Positions 7,596 to 14,638 of a stretch of 14,638 nucleotides of DNA are shown piece after piece. The position numbers and the translations under genes were made by a program. The stretch covers positions 1 to 14,638 of the forward strand of contig DIYS01000197.1 of the NCBI GenBank assembly GCA_002429115.1, read 5' to 3'. The notes below the pieces were generated by a model. The model was not told the origin of the DNA, did no database searches, and worked only from the letters and a program-made list of their open reading frames with translations. This DNA is from Saccharicrinis sp. UBA6048. Lineage in GTDB: Bacteria; Bacteroidota; Bacteroidia; Bacteroidales; Marinilabiliaceae. Each line of letters opens with the position of its first letter. Position 1 is the first letter of the stretch.

Positions 7596-9362
7596 ATGAA
7601 TAGAAAATCCCTTTTCAGACAATTTCTTGTATGGCGCTTAAGGTACGTTAGCAATCGTCAATTTATGATGATTTTAAGTGTTTTAGTTGGCATTGGTGCC
7701 GGGCTAGCAGCAGTCATTATTAAGAACTCGGTACATTTTATTAGCGATTTAGTTCATCACTATTCAGAAAGTGGAAAGGGCTATTTATACCTTATCACGC
7801 CTACCATCGGTATTTTTCTTTCTGTACTATTTATTAAATACGTCATCAAACGCCCCGTGCGTCATGGAATCCCCAATGTACTGTACGCCATTTCAAAGAA
7901 CCAAGGGCAGATGAACCGACACAATATGTTCTCATCAATTATTACCAGTGCCTTAACGGTTGGCTTTGGAGGAAGTGTCGGACTTGAGGGACCTACTGTA
8001 TCGACAGGTGCTGCTATTGGTAGTAATATCGGTCAGCTTTTTCGTCTGAACTACCGACAAATAAAACTTCTATTGGGATGTGCCTGTGCGGGTGCAATGG
8101 CGGCCATATTTAAAGCGCCCATTGCGGCCATTGTGTTTGCCTTAGAGGTAATCATGCTCGACTTGACATTGGCCTCTCTGGTACCCATTTTAATGGCTTC
8201 AATTTCAGCCGTTGTAACCTCCTATTTACTCATGGGACAAGAAGTAGTCTACCCGTTTGAGGTTACAAAAACCTATGAAATGGTTGATCTGGGTTACTAT
8301 GTGATTCTTGGCATTTTAGCGGGATTTGTTGCTACTTATTTTACTCGTGTTTATATCTTCATAGAGCACTGGTTTGAGCGATTTGAGCGAAGCCGCATGC
8401 GATTAATTGTAGGAGGCTTGCTACTGGGTATATTGTTATTTTTCTTTCCATCGTTATATGGAGAAGGCTACGAATTTGTTAATAACGCCCTTAGCGGAGA
8501 TGCCAGTCACATTTTCGACGGTTCTGTATTTAGCTTTCTTTCGGATAATTTTGCAGCGATGGCATCATTACTGAGCGTTATCATCCTGCTGAAAGTGGTA
8601 GCGGCCTCGCTGACCTTTGGTAGTGGTGGTGTTGGAGGTATATTTGCGCCAACTCTATTTATGGGTGCTAATACCGGACTTTTATTTGCCACAATTATTA
8701 ATAAACTGGGCATACACCAACTACATGTACCCAATTTTGCTTTGATTGGAATGGCCGGACTAATCGCTGGCGTATTACAGGCACCTTTAACAGGCATTTT
8801 TCTGATTGCTGATTTATCCGGTGGTTACGAAATGTTTCTTCCATTGATGATTACAGCCACGGCATCTTTTGCCACCACTAAAACATTTGAAAAGCATTCG
8901 GTTTATACGCACCAGCTGGCTAAGCGTCGGGAACTCATTACTCACGACAAAGACCATGCGGTATTGACGATGATGGATGTAAAAAGCCTCATTGAAACTG
9001 ATTTTGCTAAGATTAAGCCGGATGCAACATTGGGCGATTTAGTCGTGGTTATTTCGGAAGCGCACAGAAACCTGTTTCCTGTAGTTGATGATGAAGGGCA
9101 ACTGCATGGCATGATAAAAATGGATGATATTCGAAAGATTATCTTTAAGCCAGAGCTTTATGACAAAACCCTCGTTAAAGATCTGATGTATATGCCAGCG
9201 TATTATATCAGTCCCGATGATAATATGGAGGATCTTGTTGAGATGTTCAGGAAGTCGAGCCGCTTTAATATTGCAGTAATCGACAAGGGTAAATACCTTG
9301 GTTTTATTTCGCGTGCCAATGCATTTACCGCTTATCGAAATCAGTTAAAGATGTTCTCTTAA
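7596..9362 (+). CDS. CLC-family chloride channel/transporter with two CBS domains (copy 1)
   Basis: This 588-residue inner-membrane protein moves chloride or a related anion. The CLC membrane core covers about residues 22-432. The selectivity loops are HGIPNVLYA (90-98), GLEGPTV (129-135) with the gating glutamate E131, and GSGGVGGIFAP (342-352). Y437 aligns with the anion-coordinating Tyr445 of E. coli ClcA. The Ser of the ClcA GSGIP loop is His90 here. The internal proton glutamate (ClcA Glu203, in FIIEEM) aligns with V185 in FALEVIM. Valine here is seen in channel-type CLCs, so strict H+/Cl- antiport is doubtful, but this is an eye alignment. Residues about 456-517 and 526-582 are paired CBS domains, which usually bind adenine nucleotides and tune gating. 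The gene ends 3 bp from the convergent dus gene. Copy 2 lies at 11869-13647. Confidence 0.95.
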   Translation: MNRKSLFRQFLVWRLRYVSNRQFMMILSVLVGIGAGLAAVIIKNSVHFISDLVHHYSESGKGYLYLITPTIGIFLSVLFIKYVIKRPVRHGIPNVLYAISKNQGQMNRHNMFSSIITSALTVGFGGSVGLEGPTVSTGAAIGSNIGQLFRLNYRQIKLLLGCACAGAMAAIFKAPIAAIVFALEVIMLDLTLASLVPILMASISAVVTSYLLMGQEVVYPFEVTKTYEMVDLGYYVILGILAGFVATYFTRVYIFIEHWFERFERSRMRLIVGGLLLGILLFFFPSLYGEGYEFVNNALSGDASHIFDGSVFSFLSDNFAAMASLLSVIILLKVVAASLTFGSGGVGGIFAPTLFMGANTGLLFATIINKLGIHQLHVPNFALIGMAGLIAGVLQAPLTGIFLIADLSGGYEMFLPLMITATASFATTKTFEKHSVYTHQLAKRRELITHDKDHAVLTMMDVKSLIETDFAKIKPDATLGDLVVVISEAHRNLFPVVDDEGQLHGMIKMDDIRKIIFKPELYDKTLVKDLMYMPAYYISPDDNMEDLVEMFRKSSRFNIAVIDKGKYLGFISRANAFTAYRNQLKMFS

Positions 9363-9365
9363 TTT

Positions 9366-10412
9366 TTAATCCTCTGTTTCCTTTGCTAAGCGTCGCTGTT
9401 CCTGCTCAGCCATGAAAGAATTTAAAATATGCTCAACCTCATCAAATCCACTTGTTTCCATCAACTGAGCTCTTAGCTGCACAGCACCCGGGAAACTGTT
9501 GGTGTAAATTTTAAAGAATCGTTTAAGAATCGCCCATGGCTTAATACCATTCCATGTTTTAGCATACAACGAAGCGTGTAATCGCAATGCTTCAATACGC
9601 TCTTCCATTGAAGGTGCATAAGCAGGATTGTAAAACCACGGATTATGGAATATTCCTCTACCAATCATCACCCCATCAACGCCATATTCCATCACTTTAT
9701 CAAGCGATTCTTCGATGGATAACACATCTCCATTCCCAAGCAGTTTGATGTTTGGATTTAGCTGATCACGCAATTGCACCGATTTTGCAATCTCATTCCA
9801 GTCTGCTTCGCCTTCCGACATCATCTTCTGGATACGACCATGCACAATGACCGCATCTGCTTCGGATTGTAACAGGTTAGAGATCCATGGTTCAGTGACT
9901 ACCGATTTAAAGCCAACGCGCGTTTTTACACTTAAAGGAAGATCTGAAGCTTCATGAACAGCCGTAATAATTTCACGCGCTAATTCGGGCGTATTGATTA
10001 GTGCAGAGCAAGCACCTTTTTTAATAATGTTCTTCATCGGGCACCCCATGTTGATGTCTATCCCATCAAAAACGGTCTCCTCTGCTATATATTTAGCAGT
10101 TTTGTAAAACTTCTCCGGATCAGTGCCCCAAATTTGTGCAACAAGCTTAACGCCATCCTTACGAACAAGATCCAATTCACTCTCATTAACATGAAAGCGA
10201 TGCACCACTTTATCCTTACCAACCGGATGACAGAACCCATCTGTTGACAGAAATTCACTGAATAACAGGTGTAAGTTACCAGGCTTTGAAAGCCGCATCA
10301 CAACTTCTCTGAAAACAGTATCGGTTACATCTTCCATTGGCGCCAGTGCCCACACAGGACCATCCTGATCTTTCCAATAATTTGCCTTATTTGTTATTAC
10401 CTTTTCTCCCAC
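9366..10412 (-). CDS. tRNA-dihydrouridine synthase (Dus family)
   Basis: This 348-residue FMN enzyme reduces uridine to dihydrouridine in tRNA, usually with NADPH. It folds as a TIM barrel (about residues 18-265) with a C-terminal helical tRNA-recognition domain. Family motifs seen are LAPMEDVTD (23-31) for FMN, Q93, NMGCPMK with catalytic Cys124 (121-127), SVKTRVGF with K163, VHGR with H191, GEADW (201-205), GNGD (226-229) and DGVMIGRG (246-253). Which tRNA position it modifies cannot be assigned; MEDVTD and the length recall the DusC side of the family. The start is GTG: TAA (the GroES-like gene's stop), TTT and AAT precede it in frame, and the next Met (residue 26) lies inside the FMN motif. 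The ATG at 10414 is out of frame and reads only five residues. The 6-bp spacing suggests translational coupling to the GroES-like gene. It converges on copy 1 of the CLC gene with a 3-bp gap. Confidence 0.93.
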   Translation of the reverse strand: MGEKVITNKANYWKDQDGPVWALAPMEDVTDTVFREVVMRLSKPGNLHLLFSEFLSTDGFCHPVGKDKVVHRFHVNESELDLVRKDGVKLVAQIWGTDPEKFYKTAKYIAEETVFDGIDINMGCPMKNIIKKGACSALINTPELAREIITAVHEASDLPLSVKTRVGFKSVVTEPWISNLLQSEADAVIVHGRIQKMMSEGEADWNEIAKSVQLRDQLNPNIKLLGNGDVLSIEESLDKVMEYGVDGVMIGRGIFHNPWFYNPAYAPSMEERIEALRLHASLYAKTWNGIKPWAILKRFFKIYTNSFPGAVQLRAQLMETSGFDEVEHILNSFMAEQEQRRLAKETED

Positions 10413-10418
10413 ATTAAA

Positions 10419-10802
10419 TTATTCAAAAAGTCCCTCGTCCCGTATCACCATCAATACCGCTGACTGAGAAACAATAACATACTTTTCTTTTTTATACTCA
10501 ATTTCGTGTCCGCCGCTTTGCAAATATATCGCCAAATCACCTTCTTTAGGTTGAAGCGGAACATACTTAACCGCTTCGTCATTCTGCTTCCACGCATCAT
10601 CTTCACTTCCCGAAGATGGAATTGGATACCCTGGCCCTACTTTTACAATGTAACCGCTATACACTTTCTCTTTTTCCCGTACATTAGGAGGCAGATATAA
10701 TCCTGACTTCGTTCTACTTTGAGCCATACGCGGCTTAAGTAAGATCCGATCACCAACCAGAATGAATTTTTCTAAATCTTTATCATCAATTCCTAACGAC
10801 AT
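10419..10802 (-). CDS. GroES-like co-chaperonin family protein
   Basis: This 127-residue protein has the GroES beta-barrel pattern: FILVGDRILLKPR (13-25) matches the GroES opening xRVLVKP, then a mobile-loop-like TKSGLYLPP. After that come KVYSGYIVKVGPGYP (as GxVxAVGxG), KEGDLAIYLQSGGHEIEYKKEKYVIVSQSAVLMVI (as VGDxVxFxxYxGxExKxxxxxYLIxxExDILAxI). It is about 30 residues longer than normal GroES, with an acidic insert (about 62-78, SSGSEDDAWKQND...) and an extra N-terminal helix. There is no groEL beside it, so it is a divergent paralog rather than the main groS. Whether it binds GroEL is unknown. It is first in a two-gene unit with dus, 6 bp apart. The ATG at 10802 sits just after a TATATTTG box. 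Confidence 0.88.
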   Translation of the reverse strand: MSLGIDDKDLEKFILVGDRILLKPRMAQSRTKSGLYLPPNVREKEKVYSGYIVKVGPGYPIPSSGSEDDAWKQNDEAVKYVPLQPKEGDLAIYLQSGGHEIEYKKEKYVIVSQSAVLMVIRDEGLFE

Positions 10803-10822
10803 GGTATACTTAAATTATTGCG

Positions 10823-10830
10823 CAAATATA
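10823..10830 (-). promoter_or_regulatory. -7 promoter box for the groES-like/dus operon
   Basis: TATATTTG on the minus strand (10830-10823) is an exact TAnnTTTG box. It lies 20 bp before the ATG at 10802, implying a leader of about 15 bases. I see no good TTTG about 20 bp upstream, so the -33 box is weak or absent. Confidence 0.42.
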
Positions 10831-10930
10831 TAAAATGCTCCTCATTTGGATAAGAGCTACAGCTGATTCAGTGGCACATTCAGAAGGGCTTAACTTTTTT
10901 TAACACCACATTATCTTTACTTTATGGTGA

Positions 10931-10957
10931 TTGAAAGGCATCATTTTTATACTTTTG
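10931..10957 (+). promoter_or_regulatory. Possible promoter of the NUMOD4 gene
   Basis: TACTTTTG (10950-10957) is an exact TAnnTTTG box, with TTG (10931-10933) 16 bp upstream, which is short for this promoter class. Used for the gene at 11079 it gives an untranslated leader of about 115 bases, or about 70 if the GTG at 11034 is the start. Confidence 0.38.
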
Positions 10958-11078
10958 CTATTACTTTAATACAGTTAGTAGAATTCTCTGCAAACTTAAA
11001 TCATTGATATCGGGTTATTAAATTATATATCAGGTGTCAATTAATTATTTTGAATTTCAACCTTATAACCTAAAGAAA

Positions 11079-11642
11079 ATGAAACCAAACATGAATGAAC
11101 GCAAGCTTCGGAAAATTGACGATGAACAATGGAAGGAGCTGACTTTTACCGATAAAAAATACGAAGTAAGTAATTATGGCCGCATTAAAAGTTATTGTTA
11201 CGATAAAGTTAATGGCCGAATTGTTAAGCTTGGAAATATAAAAGGCTTTTATAATGTGAGCCTGCGTGTAAACGGACAAAAACGCTCGTACCTGGTTCAT
11301 AAACTAACAGCTGAGTATTTTGTAGATAAAACAGCCGAAGATCAGGATGTAGTTATCCATCTAGACTGGAACAAACAGAATAATTACTTCACTAACCTGC
11401 AATGGGTTACAAAAGCAGAAAGTTACAAGCGCATGCATAAGGTTTTGCAGGAAGCGCGTAAAAAAGCCGGCAAAGTGGTGACCAGCTCAAAATTGAAAAA
11501 AGATGATGTAGCCGCTATCAAGGGAATGCTCGAAAAAGGCTACAAACAAAACCTGATAGCTAAAATGTTCTGCGTAAGTGAAATGCAAATAAGTCGAATT
11601 GCCCGTAAAGAAAACTGGGCTGAAGTAGAACCTAAGATGTAG
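11079..11642 (+). CDS. NUMOD4 / HNH-like / HTH DNA-binding protein
   Basis: The protein has 187 residues from the ATG at 11079. Residues about 15-45 (DEQWKELTFTDKKYEVSNYG) are a NUMOD4 module, the small DNA-binding unit of homing endonucleases. Residues about 58-112 follow the HNH_3 layout: VHKLTAEYFV, then VIHLDWNKQNNYFTNLQWVT, with H94, D96, N98, N101/N102 and N106 at the usual places, though Trp replaces the common Gly after HxD. Residues about 136-180 (KLKKDDVAAIKGMLEKGYKQ, NLIAKMFCVSEMQISRIARK) form a helix-turn-helix. It could be a domesticated homing nuclease acting as a DNA-binding regulator, or an active nuclease. I see no intron or split host gene around it. The frame extends to a GTG at 11034, adding 15 residues that do not look conserved, so I prefer the ATG. 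A strong terminator follows. Confidence 0.83.
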   Translation: MKPNMNERKLRKIDDEQWKELTFTDKKYEVSNYGRIKSYCYDKVNGRIVKLGNIKGFYNVSLRVNGQKRSYLVHKLTAEYFVDKTAEDQDVVIHLDWNKQNNYFTNLQWVTKAESYKRMHKVLQEARKKAGKVVTSSKLKKDDVAAIKGMLEKGYKQNLIAKMFCVSEMQISRIARKENWAEVEPKM

Positions 11643-11671
11643 AATATCAGTTCAAAACCATTAATTATATG

Positions 11672-11707
11672 AACCCGGCACCATTCTTTGGTGTCGGGTT
11701 TTCTTTT
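11672..11707 (+). terminator. Rho-independent terminator of the NUMOD4 gene
   Basis: AACCCGGCACC (11672-11682) pairs with GGTGTCGGGTT (11690-11700), eleven base pairs with one G-T wobble, around a 7-base loop. TTTTCTTTT follows at 11699-11707. It ends the unit 30 bp after the stop codon, so the second CLC gene needs its own promoter. Confidence 0.88.
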
Positions 11708-11852
11708 GTATGCTATAGAAACTGCACAATAGTATCACTATAACGTTAGACGCAACTACTATTTTGCGTGATAATAAATAACCACTCTCAGGTATATTCT
11801 TAAGATTCGTTAAAATATTAGCGTACAAAAAACAGAATAGTCGCTTTTGTAT

Positions 11853-11860
11853 TACTTTTG
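11853..11860 (+). promoter_or_regulatory. -7 promoter box of the second CLC gene
   Basis: TACTTTTG (11853-11860) exactly fits TAnnTTTG. The ATG follows after only 8 bp, so the transcript would have a leader of about four bases or none. No clear TTTG lies about 20 bp upstream. Confidence 0.4.
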
Positions 11861-11868
11861 CGGAAATT

Positions 11869-13647
11869 ATGAGCAAGGTAAATCGGATTATTGGTAAAAT
11901 TTTAATTTGGCGTGTAAAAAACATCAGCCAAAAGCATTTTATTTTGATGCTAAGTTTATTAGTGGGTGTATTAAGTGGGCTGGCTGCTGTTACGCTAAAA
12001 AACACGGTACACTTTACACACCATTTGCTGACGGAGAACTTTAATCTGGAAAATAGAAATTACCTGTTTCTGGCCTATCCAATGATTGGTATTTTAATCA
12101 CAATTTTAATCATTAAGTTCTTTATAAAGGACAGCCTTGGACACGGCGTCACAAAAATCCTTTACGCGATTTCTAAGAAAGGTGGTTATATTAAAAGCCA
12201 TAATAACTACTCATCTATTTTAACAAGTACGTTTACTATTGGTTTTGGTGGATCTGTTGGAGCGGAGGCCCCGATTGTACTTACCGGCGCATCCATTGGC
12301 TCAACACTTGGCCGCCTGTTCAGGATGAATTCCAAAACCATTATTCTGTTGATAGGATGTGGCGCTGCAGGAGCTATTGCCGGCATCTTTAAAGCACCTT
12401 TTGCCGGTTTGGTATTTACATTGGAAGTAATGATGCTCGACCTGACCATGGCATCAGTGATTCCTTTATTAATATCGGCCATTACAGCATCAACCATAGC
12501 CTATTTCTTTCTGGGCAAAGGAGCCGAATTCGCATTTACACTGGAAGCACCTTTCCATTTAAATAACATTCCATACTACGTATTACTAGGTATCCTTGCC
12601 GGATTTATTTCACTATACTTTACCAGGGGAATAATGAATACCGAGCAACTCTTCGGAAAGCTAAAGAATCCTTTTTCAAAATGGATCGTCGGAGGTTTGG
12701 CGCTGAGTTTATTGATTTTCATCTTTCCACCTTTATATGGTGAAGGTTACCAAACCATCATTGCACTGCTTAACGGAAATAGTCAGGCGGTAATGGGCGA
12801 AAGCTTTTTCTATGGCTGGCATGATAATGCATGGGCTTTAATTGCGTTTCTACTTCTGCTGATTATTTTTAAAGTATTTGCAACAGCAGCAACAACCGGA
12901 AGTGGTGGTATCGGTGGTATTTTTGCTCCAACATTATTTATGGGTGGTGTTACCGGTTACCTGTTTGCCAAGGTTATTAATACACTTGGCATTTCTCAAG
13001 TGCCTTCATCGCACTTTACACTTGTGGGTATGGCCGGCATGATGGCTGGGGTAATGCATGCGCCACTGACTGCAATATTCCTGATTGCAGAAATAACCAA
13101 TGGCTATGGTTTATTCATTCCACTAATGATTACGTCTACCATCGCCTACCTGACCATCATGTATTTCGAACCGCACTCGTTATATACCAAACGATTGGCT
13201 GCCAAAGGTGAATTACTGACCCACCATAAAGACAAGGCCGTATTGACGCTCATGCGTCTCGACAAAGTTCTGGAAACTGATTTTAAATGTGTAACACCTG
13301 AAATGACGCTGGGTGAATTAGTTAAGGTCATCTCCAGTTCGAAGAGAAATATATTTCCGGTGATAGATAGTAAAGATGAACTGAGGGGAATTGTATTGCT
13401 TGATGATATCCGGGAAATCATGTTCAACAACGAATTATATAATAAATCAACGGTTGAAGAATTAATGTCGATTCCTCCGGGAATGATCGAAATTGATGAA
13501 AACATGGACAAGGTAATGCGCAAGTTTGAAGAAACTGGTGCCTGGAACCTGCCTGTAGTGAAAGACGGAAAATATCTTGGATTCGTATCAAAATCAAAAA
13601 TTTTCTCAGTTTACCGAAGAGTATTGATACATTATTCAGATGATTAA
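11869..13647 (+). CDS. CLC-family chloride channel/transporter with two CBS domains (copy 2)
   Basis: This 592-residue inner-membrane protein is a clear full-length paralog of the gene at 7596. Both share the N-terminal pattern of a Trp near residue 13, then HFILML or QFMMIL. CLC loops are HGVTKILYA (92-100), GAEAPIV (131-137) with gating Glu E133, and GSGGIGGIFAP (344-354). Y439 matches the anion-coordinating Tyr. The loop Pro of HGIP is Thr here, and the GREGP-type loop has Ala in place of the second Gly, so its pore lining differs from copy 1. V187 (FTLEVMM) fills the internal proton-glutamate position, as in copy 1. Paired CBS domains lie at about 458-519 and 528-584. The start aligns with copy 1, supporting the ATG at 11869 despite the very short leader. 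The upstream terminator (11672-11707) separates it from the NUMOD4 gene. Transport mode and anion are unproven. Confidence 0.95.
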   Translation: MSKVNRIIGKILIWRVKNISQKHFILMLSLLVGVLSGLAAVTLKNTVHFTHHLLTENFNLENRNYLFLAYPMIGILITILIIKFFIKDSLGHGVTKILYAISKKGGYIKSHNNYSSILTSTFTIGFGGSVGAEAPIVLTGASIGSTLGRLFRMNSKTIILLIGCGAAGAIAGIFKAPFAGLVFTLEVMMLDLTMASVIPLLISAITASTIAYFFLGKGAEFAFTLEAPFHLNNIPYYVLLGILAGFISLYFTRGIMNTEQLFGKLKNPFSKWIVGGLALSLLIFIFPPLYGEGYQTIIALLNGNSQAVMGESFFYGWHDNAWALIAFLLLLIIFKVFATAATTGSGGIGGIFAPTLFMGGVTGYLFAKVINTLGISQVPSSHFTLVGMAGMMAGVMHAPLTAIFLIAEITNGYGLFIPLMITSTIAYLTIMYFEPHSLYTKRLAAKGELLTHHKDKAVLTLMRLDKVLETDFKCVTPEMTLGELVKVISSSKRNIFPVIDSKDELRGIVLLDDIREIMFNNELYNKSTVEELMSIPPGMIEIDENMDKVMRKFEETGAWNLPVVKDGKYLGFVSKSKIFSVYRRVLIHYSDD

Positions 13648-13812
13648 CAAAGGTTAAGAACTAGAATTCATTCGCTCAACTTAATTTGAATCCCTGCATT
13701 TACATGAGCTTTGATGGTTGTAAATATGAATGATATCAATTCTGTTTAAAATCATTTCTGCATCTCGTAAAAAGTTATAAACTGCAATGTTTTTTTTATC
13801 GACTTGTTGGTG

Positions 13813-13820
13813 TAAATTTG
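13813..13820 (+). promoter_or_regulatory. Possible -7 box upstream of glyA
   Basis: TAAATTTG exactly matches TAnnTTTG but has no clear -33 TTTG. If used for glyA it gives a 5' leader of about 205 bases that would contain the hairpin at 13884-13901. A closer promoter cannot be excluded. Confidence 0.3.
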
Positions 13821-13883
13821 TGTTTTTATTTTTCAGGTTAACACATTGACATTGAAAACATAAGAAAAATAATCAAGTATATT

Positions 13884-13901
13884 CATTTGCAACGGCAAAT
13901 G
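13884..13901 (+). repeat. Perfect 7-bp hairpin upstream of glyA
   Basis: CATTTGC (13884-13890) and GCAAATG (13895-13901) are exact inverted copies around the loop AACG. No T-run follows, so it is not a simple terminator. It may be an operator or a leader RNA stem. Confidence 0.4.
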
Positions 13902-14030
13902 CGACTTTAACAACTATTATAAACAAATAATCATAATCAGTTGGTGACTTTCGCATGTAAGCAGTCGGTTTATACTAATAAATCAGCTTAGATGTTGAAT
14001 CAGCCACCGCATCTTGCAAATATCTTAACG

Positions 14031-14638
14031 ATGAAAAGAGATACTGTAATTTTCGACCTAATTGAGAAAGAATACGCTCGCCAGAAAGAGGGTATTGAGT
14101 TAATTGCTTCTGAGAACTTCGTAAGCGAACAAGTAATGGAAGCACAGGGCTCATGTTTAACTAACAAATATGCAGAAGGATACCCGGGCAAGCGCTATTA
14201 CGGAGGATGTCAGGTGGTAGACCAAACAGAACAGCTTGCAATTGACCGTGCTTGCGAACTATTTGGTGCCGAGTACGCTAACGTACAGCCACACTCAGGT
14301 GCACAGGCTAACGCTGCTGTATTTTTTGCAGTATTAAAGCCAGGTGATACTTTCATGGGCTTGGATCTAGCACACGGTGGTCACTTAACACACGGTTCAC
14401 CAGTTAACTTCTCAGGAGTAACTTACAACCCGGTTTGCTATCACGTTAAAGAAGATACCGGATTGGTAGATTACGATGAGATGGAAGCGATTGCTCGCGA
14501 GCACAAGCCAAAAATGATCATTGCTGGTGCTTCTGCTTATTCACGTGAATGGGATTATGCACGTATGCGTCGTTTAGCTGACGAAATTGGCGCTTTATTG
14601 CTTTGCGATATGGCTCACCCGGCAGGTTTAATTGCTAA
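14031..14638 (+). CDS. glyA: Serine hydroxymethyltransferase, 5' part
   Basis: The first 202 residues are present; the gene runs off the window. The PLP enzyme converts serine and tetrahydrofolate to glycine and methylene-tetrahydrofolate in the cytoplasm, the main source of one-carbon units. Family landmarks are IELIASENFVS, LTNKYAEGYPGKRYYGG, VQPHSGAQANAAV (substrate/PLP region), LDLAHGGHLTHGS, a GASAYSREWDY segment, and LLCDMAHPAGLIA, containing the PLP-contacting Asp and His. The Schiff-base lysine lies beyond the right edge. The ATG at 14031 gives the usual N-terminus (MKRDTVIFDLIEKE). It begins after a 383-bp non-coding region, so it is the first gene of its unit. The identification is secure. 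Confidence 0.97.
   Translation, partial: MKRDTVIFDLIEKEYARQKEGIELIASENFVSEQVMEAQGSCLTNKYAEGYPGKRYYGGCQVVDQTEQLAIDRACELFGAEYANVQPHSGAQANAAVFFAVLKPGDTFMGLDLAHGGHLTHGSPVNFSGVTYNPVCYHVKEDTGLVDYDEMEAIAREHKPKMIIAGASAYSREWDYARMRRLADEIGALLLCDMAHPAGLIA

Larger units (their letters stand above)
13648..14030. other. 383-bp non-coding region between CLC copy 2 and glyA
   Basis: No coding frame longer than about 20 codons is convincing. It holds an inverted pair ATTTACA (13698-13704) / TGTAAAT (13719-13725) with a 14-base loop and no T-run, which may mark the CLC 3' end. It also holds a T-rich tract near 13789-13798, a TAAATTTG box (13813-13820) and a perfect 7-bp hairpin (13884-13901). I do not recognise a riboswitch class or tRNA. 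Confidence 0.6.

Noticed and set aside
8507..8797. Minus-strand frame of 96 codons inside the first CLC gene, with a similar one at 12207-12497 in the second.
   Set aside because: Both are antisense shadows of the same glycine-rich or conserved membrane segments; the products look like random low-complexity peptides.
11034..11078. GTG start at 11034 adding 15 residues to the NUMOD4 protein.
   Set aside because: The extra residues lie outside the recognisable domains and a good ATG exists at 11079. It is not excluded.
11661..12005. Minus-strand frame of 114 codons overlapping the terminator and the start of the second CLC gene.
   Set aside because: It runs antisense through the terminator and a well-supported gene, and has no recognisable domain.
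14000..14191. Minus-strand frame of 63 codons across the glyA start.
   Set aside because: It is antisense to glyA, which is unmistakable, and has no family resemblance.

Overview
The window looks like a piece of a Bacteroidota chromosome, probably class Bacteroidia; a marine Marinilabiliales-type organism is only a guess. The evidence is low G+C, a TonB-dependent receptor with an N-terminal carboxypeptidase-regulatory-like domain, a NUMOD4/HNH protein, a GroES-like small protein next to a dihydrouridine synthase, and several start-proximal promoters of the Bacteroidota form TTTG-N19-21-TAnnTTTG. Functional calls rest on reading the proteins by eye; no database search was possible.

Layout. 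Bases 1-1736 are the end of a long CRISPR array: one cut repeat, then 26 complete 36-bp repeats, with 26 spacers of 29-31 bp. Repeat length, 66-bp period, the GTTGTGG start and lack of an internal palindrome fit type II (II-C-like). No cas gene is in the window, so cas9/cas1/cas2 should lie to the left or elsewhere. The last repeat is the only one with a changed base, which places the leader off the left edge. Next come a four-helix membrane protein (1800-2234), a small outer-membrane barrel protein (2433-3104) and an ATP-cone/Mrr-type nuclease with a possible C-terminal helix-hairpin-helix (3205-4053). Convergent to these are a YgjV-like membrane protein fused to a GNAT domain (4138-4770, minus) and a TonB-dependent receptor (5045-7438, minus).

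The right half is framed by two paralogous CLC chloride transporters with paired CBS domains (7596-9362 and 11869-13647). Between them lie a minus-strand pair, a GroES-like protein followed 6 bp later by a GTG-initiated tRNA-dihydrouridine synthase, and a plus-strand NUMOD4-HNH-HTH protein closed by a clear rho-independent terminator. A 383-bp non-coding stretch with a small perfect hairpin leads to glyA (serine hydroxymethyltransferase), which runs off the right edge.

How the genes work together. Most look like independent housekeeping or envelope genes. The only clear transcription unit is groES-like/dus. The most notable items are the invariant CRISPR array with one nearly palindromic spacer, the ATP-cone nuclease, the CLC pair with a valine at the internal proton-glutamate position, and possible promoter elements built into the CRISPR repeats.
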